The translations under genes were made by a program, and so were the position numbers. Under the pieces are notes generated by a model that ran no database searches, was not told the origin of the DNA, and saw only the letters and a program-made list of their open reading frames with translations. A stretch of 39,339 nt of DNA from Malikia granosa (GTDB lineage Bacteria > Pseudomonadota > Gammaproteobacteria > Burkholderiales > Burkholderiaceae_C): NCBI RefSeq assembly GCF_002980595.1, contig NZ_PVLQ01000061.1, forward strand, positions 1 to 39,339, read 5' to 3'. Shown here one piece after another: positions 36,570 to 39,339 of the stretch (within the stretch, counting starts at the first letter, position 1; every line of letters starts with the position of its first letter).

Positions 36570-38054
36570 TCACCGGGGAGTAAGGTTGAAGGGATGACTG
36601 GTATGGGGGGTGACCAGTTCCTGAACCAGTCGCTTCAGGTAGCGGCCCAGCAGGCGCAGGCGCAGGCGTAGCGAATCATCTGTCACGGTCAGCACATCCT
36701 GGGAATAGGGGTCTTCTGTCATGTCGCGGGCATTACGGACTAGGGCGGGGTGGAGCAGACCACAGCGGTGCTGCTCGTACAAGCCGCGCCAGTATGCCGG
36801 CAATCGGGCCACATGGTCGGCGTCGCGCAGTTCGGGACCGCACAATACCAGTTGTCCGCGCGACACCGCTGACAGTCCCGGGTAGAAGGTGTGCACGAAA
36901 TGCCTGGCCAAGGCGCGAGCTTCGCCGGCATGCACGGCATTCAGCGTGTTGGCCAGATGCAAGGTCTGGGTTTGCCCATGGCCGCCACCGGGATGCAGCA
37001 GGCGCATGCGTTCGACCGGGGCTTCTTGTCGGCTCGAGCGCAGGACCCGGCAGGCCCAGAACCGCAGCGGCAGCAAGGCGGCTTTCAGCAGCCATAGCAG
37101 CAGACGCAGCGGCAGGGCAGGGCGGGTGGCATTGTGCGTCACCTGTACCGAGGTCAGCAGCAGCGGGCACAGCTCATCGAGGACCACGTCCTGGTCCACG
37201 CTTGCCAGTCGGCCTGGTGCGGCCACGCAATGGTGCAGGTTCAGCTCCATGCCCACATAGGTGTCAGGCACGACCACGCTGTCTTGTACCGCCGCACCCT
37301 GGTCCACCACCGCACCGTCTTCCAGCACGGCATAGGGGCCCAGCTGTACCCCGGCGCCCACATGCACCAGATGCCCGACCCAGACCGGACCTTGCAACAC
37401 AGCGGAAGGATGGATGACCGCGCCGCGACCAACCCGGATGTTGTCCTGGACTCCACCGGGGTTGGCATCCAGGCAGGTCCGGGCGCTGCGCAGGAAGTCG
37501 GCGTCAGATTCGCAGGACAGCGGCCGCGCCACCTGCCGCCACTGGACGGCAGTAGAGGCGGCCAGCCGGGTTTCGAAGTCCTGCCGGTTGCAGCAGCCTT
37601 GCAGCGCCTTGAGCCAGCCGCCGCTGAAGCAGCCCAGCCCCGCCCAATGACGATTGCTGGCGCTGTCCCAGTAGCCGGCCGTGTCACCACGGACATCGAT
37701 CGGTGTGGCCGGCACTCGGTCGTCACATGCCAGCCAGTACAGCGAGGTTTCGTTCAGGTGCAGACGGCGCAGGTTGGTCGGCAGGTCCTCATCCAGCAGC
37801 TGGTAGTGATAATGCAGTTGCACGCCCCAGCGCTGGCCGTCACCCAGCAACTCCCGCACGGGTGCGGGATTGTCACCCAGGAACACATGTACCTGTTTGC
37901 AGCCCAAGCGGACCAAGTTCTCCACACTGCGTTGCAGCAGTGGCTTGCCAAGCAGGGGTATGAGGGGTGAGCACAGCTTGCGCCCGCTGGAGACTGGGGG
38001 CGCCTCAGCCCATTCAGTCAGCAAGATGGCTGTTTCCATCTGCATCACTTTCAC
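36570..38054 (-). CDS. Three-part protein: nucleotidyltransferase-like, hexapeptide repeat, degenerate sugar transferase
   Basis: 494 residues from GTG 38054 (GAGG upstream; GTGA overlap with the previous stop). Residues 5-110 resemble a sugar-phosphate nucleotidyltransferase (SPLIPLLGKPLLQRSVENL) but lack the GGxGTRL signature. Residues 205-285 are a left-handed beta-helix (IRVGRGAVIHPSAVL, VWVGHLVHVGAGVQLG). Residues 315-480 align in outline with the sugar transferase encoded at 38400: a hydrophobic segment, then RMRLLHPGGGHG for the RVGKxGKxF region, and GQLVLCGPELRD for GEMSLVGPRPAL. The catalytic Asp-Glu of that family (SIDELP) is not retained. Probably a non-catalytic or regulatory partner; function unknown. 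Confidence 0.7.
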   Translation of the reverse strand: MKVMQMETAILLTEWAEAPPVSSGRKLCSPLIPLLGKPLLQRSVENLVRLGCKQVHVFLGDNPAPVRELLGDGQRWGVQLHYHYQLLDEDLPTNLRRLHLNETSLYWLACDDRVPATPIDVRGDTAGYWDSASNRHWAGLGCFSGGWLKALQGCCNRQDFETRLAASTAVQWRQVARPLSCESDADFLRSARTCLDANPGGVQDNIRVGRGAVIHPSAVLQGPVWVGHLVHVGAGVQLGPYAVLEDGAVVDQGAAVQDSVVVPDTYVGMELNLHHCVAAPGRLASVDQDVVLDELCPLLLTSVQVTHNATRPALPLRLLLWLLKAALLPLRFWACRVLRSSRQEAPVERMRLLHPGGGHGQTQTLHLANTLNAVHAGEARALARHFVHTFYPGLSAVSRGQLVLCGPELRDADHVARLPAYWRGLYEQHRCGLLHPALVRNARDMTEDPYSQDVLTVTDDSLRLRLRLLGRYLKRLVQELVTPHTSHPFNLTPR

Positions 38055-38398
38055 GATTTACCTCGGATGTTGCCGCGCAACCGGTCGCCTATCACACGCA
38101 TCATAAAAACCCAGTTTCCCACCAGGTAACGACGTGCCAAGCGGCGCGGTTCCTGCAGCAAGCGGAACAGCCACTCCAGCCCGCTGCGACGCATCCACAA
38201 AGGAGCACGAGCTATGTTACCAGCATAGTAATCAAACAGGCCTCCCACGCCGACCACCACCGTGGTGCCTGTGGCAGCGGCATGTGCCTGTATCCAGCGC
38301 TCCTGGCGAGGAGCCCCCACCCCCACCAGCAGCGCATCGGCTTGTGTCAGCCGGATCTTGCGCATGGTGATCGCGGCCGGTACGGACCGGGGCGCCAT
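38051..38398 (-). CDS. N-terminally truncated WecG/TagA/CpsF (GT26) protein
   Basis: 115 residues from ATG 38398, one nt after the sugar transferase stop. It matches only the C-terminal half of GT26 enzymes: VGVGAPRQERW (the canonical GxPKQExW motif), VVVGVGGLFDYYAG, RAPLWMRRSGLEWLFRLLQEP and the basic C-terminal tail. The N-terminal half with the catalytic Asp is missing; the sugar transferase occupies that space. It still has a start next to the preceding stop and a GTGA overlap with the next gene, so it is probably translated. It may be a deletion remnant or a membrane-targeting fragment. A full-length GT26 is at 19037-20197. Confidence 0.7.
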   Translation of the reverse strand: MAPRSVPAAITMRKIRLTQADALLVGVGAPRQERWIQAHAAATGTTVVVGVGGLFDYYAGNIARAPLWMRRSGLEWLFRLLQEPRRLARRYLVGNWVFMMRVIGDRLRGNIRGKS

Positions 38399-38399
38399 G

Positions 38400-39152
38400 T
38401 CAATAGGCCCCCCGTCCGGTGATGACAGCCGGGATGGTCTTGAGCAGCAGGCGCAGATCCGCCACCACGCTTTGTTCTTCGATATAGCGCACATCCATCT
38501 GGCATTGTTCGTCAAACGGAATTTCCGAGCGTCCCGATACCTGCCAGATGCAGGTCAGGCCAGGCGTCACATCCAGCCGACGCCGATTTTCCAGCGTGTA
38601 GCGCTCCACTTCGCTCACCAGGGCCGGACGTGGCCCGACCAGTGACATCTCGCCCTTGATCACGCACCACAACTGAGGCAGCTCGTCGATGCTGGTCTTG
38701 CGGATGAAGTGCCCGATCCAGGTGATGCGGGGGTCGCTCTTCATCTTGAACGTGATGCCCTGGTCGCCATGCTGGTTCTCCGCCAGCAATTTGGCCCGTA
38801 CCTCTTCCGCATTCACCACCATGGAGCGGAACTTGGGGAAACGGAACGGCTTGCCCCATTTGCCGACCCGGATCTGCCAGAACAGCATCGGTCCGCCATC
38901 GGTCAGCTTGATGAGCAGCCCAATCACCAGCAGAAAAGGCGAGGCCAGCAAGAGCACGCTGCTGGCTACCAGCAGATCGATCAGTCGCTTCACCAGGCCC
39001 CCTGCGCTCCGCGACAAGCGCAATAGCAAGAAACGGGTATGCAGCCAAGCCAGTTTGCGGGGCGATACGTCCAGCCTTTGCTGCAGCGCGCGCAAGGCCT
39101 GATCGTTCAGCGGGTGCTTGTGACCGTTGTCGGAGGTGGGGCTAGCCTTCAT
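38400..39152 (-). CDS. Initiating undecaprenyl-phosphate sugar phosphotransferase
   Basis: 250 residues. A short monotopic phosphoglycosyltransferase of the PglC/WcaJ-catalytic type: an N-terminal cytoplasmic tail of about 50 residues, one hydrophobic re-entrant helix (about 57-85), then GGPMLFWQIRVGKWGKPF, FPKFRSM, the catalytic TSIDELPQLW, GEMSLVGPRPAL, PGLTCIWQVSGR. It transfers a sugar-1-phosphate from a UDP-sugar to undecaprenyl phosphate, starting repeat-unit synthesis. It lacks the N-terminal multi-helix domain of WbaP/WcaJ. It is first in the minus-strand series, with the promoter in 39153-39339. The sugar is not readable. Confidence 0.93.
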   Translation of the reverse strand: MKASPTSDNGHKHPLNDQALRALQQRLDVSPRKLAWLHTRFLLLRLSRSAGGLVKRLIDLLVASSVLLLASPFLLVIGLLIKLTDGGPMLFWQIRVGKWGKPFRFPKFRSMVVNAEEVRAKLLAENQHGDQGITFKMKSDPRITWIGHFIRKTSIDELPQLWCVIKGEMSLVGPRPALVSEVERYTLENRRRLDVTPGLTCIWQVSGRSEIPFDEQCQMDVRYIEEQSVVADLRLLLKTIPAVITGRGAY

Positions 39153-39255
39153 GTTGCTGTCATTTGGGTATAGGACGTGATTAAAACAAGCCTGACCTTC
39201 GCGCTTATGTCAGTAATGATAATTCCTCGCAAACGGATGCTTATCGCATCGCTTT

Positions 39256-39288
39256 GTGAACGGATTGTGAAATCTGCGAACCCGTGAA
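39256..39288 (+). promoter_or_regulatory. GTGAA direct repeats upstream of the sugar transferase operon
   Basis: GTGAA at 39256-39260 and 39267-39271 (11-bp spacing) and again at 39284-39288. The first pair matches TGTGAACGnnTnGTGAAATC in the wza/wzy region. TGTAAT (39299-39304) lies 10 nt after the third copy on the plus strand, so the sites might serve a rightward gene beyond the window as well as the leftward operon. The rest of 39153-39339 has no gene. Confidence 0.4.
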
Positions 39289-39339
39289 GTGGCTGAGATG
39301 TAATCGTTGAAAATGCGTGTTACTAAGTTTTCTGAAAGA

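Overview
The window is a high-GC Gram-negative chromosome segment, most likely from a betaproteobacterium. The tig-clpP-clpX-lon order, encoded CCA on the tRNAs, a PEP-CTERM/exosortase/EpsD module and Wza/Wzx/Wzy-type export genes all fit that. Genus cannot be fixed from sequence alone; Neisseriales-like relatives are a guess.

Layout. (1) 1-6260: conserved protein-quality-control block: trigger factor, ClpP, ClpX and Lon, with an intrinsic terminator after tig and a near-consensus sigma-32 promoter in front of lon. (2) 6361-6591: tRNA-Gly(GCC) and tRNA-Cys(GCA), then a terminator; this marks the junction to accessory DNA. (3) 6825-16788, plus strand: PEP-CTERM protein, EpsD-type lipoprotein and exosortase-EpsI fusion, coupled by 4-nt overlaps, then five glycosyltransferases and two hexapeptide acyltransferases. 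(4) 16817-23670, minus strand: O-antigen polymerase/ligase-like membrane protein, glycoside-hydrolase-like lipoprotein, GT26 enzyme with a C-terminal STAS domain, an AT-rich glycosyltransferase, and an OmpR-type response regulator. (5) 23804-27363, plus strand: Wza-like export lipoprotein, Wzx flippase and a GT4 enzyme. (6) 27364-39152, minus strand: a tightly packed series running from an initiating sugar transferase through an N-terminally truncated GT26, a three-part nucleotidyltransferase-like/hexapeptide/sugar-transferase-like protein, a STAS protein, a REC-PAS-PAS-PP2C-HATPase protein, a hybrid histidine kinase with Hpt, a Wzz/GumC-type protein with a disabled kinase domain, an unknown membrane protein and a GT25 enzyme.

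Reading it as a system: regions 3-6 together form a Wzx/Wzy-type exopolysaccharide locus. The sugar transferase primes undecaprenyl phosphate, the GTs and acyltransferases build the repeat unit, Wzx flips it, the O-antigen-polymerase-like protein polymerises it, the GumC-like protein sets length and Wza exports it. The exosortase module probably processes a dedicated PEP-CTERM surface protein that accompanies the polymer. The unusual part is control. A partner-switch pair (STAS plus PP2C/HATPase) and a hybrid kinase lie inside the biosynthetic operon, comparable in logic to SypA/SypE of Vibrio fischeri or HsbA/HsbR of Pseudomonas. Several locus proteins also carry domains whose catalytic motifs are visibly lost (kinase Walker A Lys to Gly, sugar-transferase core, GT26 halves), suggesting regulatory or scaffolding reuse. 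Direct GTGAA repeats at 11-bp spacing in three locus promoter regions are candidate sites for the OmpR/PhoB-type regulator.
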